The notes beneath the pieces were generated by a model. The model was not told the origin of the DNA, searched no databases, and saw only the letters and a program-made list of their open reading frames with translations. 25,152 nt of DNA from Symbiodinium natans (taxonomy: Eukaryota; Sar; Dinophyceae; Suessiales; Symbiodiniaceae), in contig CAJNDS010001277.1 in NCBI GenBank assembly GCA_905221605.1, forward strand, positions 1-25,152. Direction: 5' to 3'. Made by a program: the position numbers and the translations under genes. The number at the start of each line of letters is the position of its first letter. The first letter of the stretch is position 1. This document shows, piece by piece, positions 24,561-25,152 of the stretch.

Positions 24561-25152
24561 TCGCCAAACAACCATCCCCCGATGGAAATCACGAAATCAT
24601 CTTTCGATGAATCTCTTTTCGTTTCCTCGATTTCTCGTCCTGCCAACATACTTGGCGTTGCTTTTCTAAAGTCAATTCTATTTATGATTGTCCCGGAGAA
24701 TGGTCTATCTTCGATATTCAAGATTATGAAATGTCTTGTCTTTTTGGCAGAATATCTTTTTTAATGAGATTCATTAGAAAATTCTTATATTATCATAAAA
24801 AGGGGAAATGTAGGATTTTTAAAATAGAATTGGTTATGGAATATTATGACCTTTCCGAATTATTTATTCTACGAAGAAAAAGATAGCAAAATCAATTGGG
24901 GAGGGGGAGATGTAGGTATGTTTTGGGTTTGCTACTTAATACTATATTAAATTATTGGAAATTCTCGGATTGATGAATAGATAATCTTTCGAATCTTTTG
25001 GTTGGATCTTGGAAAAGAATTCAAGGGCAGGATCGATAATTTTAGATTTCATGGATAAGACATTGATTAATGGATTTAAAGAAGGATCGATATTATGATC
25101 TTTCGATTGATCTTATCATGCATTTCTCGATTGATCTTGGAATGAAATATAA
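24561..25152. other. AT-rich tail, compositional break
   Basis: The base composition drops sharply to AT-rich, and telomeric words, C-runs and exon-like sites vanish. GATC-containing words recur (TCGATTGATCTT at about 25103 and 25128, GATCGATA at about 25032 and 25085). A 60-codon plus frame (from an ATG at 24582) and an 81-codon minus frame (24476-24721) exist but are not recognised. Could be a different isochore, an AT-rich repeat, or organelle/foreign DNA. Confidence 0.5.

Overview
The window is the end of a dinoflagellate nuclear chromosome. Two things point there. It opens with (CCCTAAA)n in the orientation of a left chromosome end. A perfect 22-nt copy of the dinoflagellate spliced leader (DinoSL) lies at 6087-6108. 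GT-AG introns, very sparse coding, and genes broken up by repeats fit this. There are no bacterial-style operons and I see no rRNA or tRNA gene.

Layout. 1-819: terminal telomere, interrupted by a duplicated subtelomeric spacer (copies at about 236-308 and 540-611). 820-1759: G-rich low-complexity DNA with a 39-base G run. 1760-15350: a mosaic of about 30 interstitial telomeric tracts (ITS), TTTAGGG or CCCTAAA, changing orientation many times and separated by roughly 80-1300 bases of other sequence. Many of these islands read like short exons with AG acceptors and GT donors, on both strands. Three (5276-5392, 5577-5665, 5864-5989) are phase-compatible and would be joined by introns that contain ITS. 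A retrocopy of a trans-spliced mRNA (6087-6939: spliced leader, 5' UTR, coiled-coil-like ORF with one frameshift, short A tract) sits inside a TTTAGGG array. A second, decayed spliced leader lies at 4074-4093. 15351-19962: mostly repeats (AT microsatellites, a tandem satellite at 15942-16800, a large foldback at 17310-17440) with only weak coding candidates. 19963-23118: the best gene, a proposed four-exon membrane protein of 735 residues with about nine membrane segments and a Cys-rich, EGF-containing ectodomain. 23119-25152: a terminal-inverted-repeat (TIR) element, a 9/10-bp minisatellite, short tandem repeats, and an abrupt AT-rich tail.

Small foldback or TIR elements are frequent (10312-10495, 13239-13351, 12999-13122, 17310-17440, 23540-23632, 3976-4015). 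One coincides with a plausible intron, suggesting an introner-like origin. Apart from exons 1-4 of the membrane protein, the coding candidates are tentative: islands near 100 bases are often open in some frame by chance. RNA-seq and database searches, which I could not run, would decide them.
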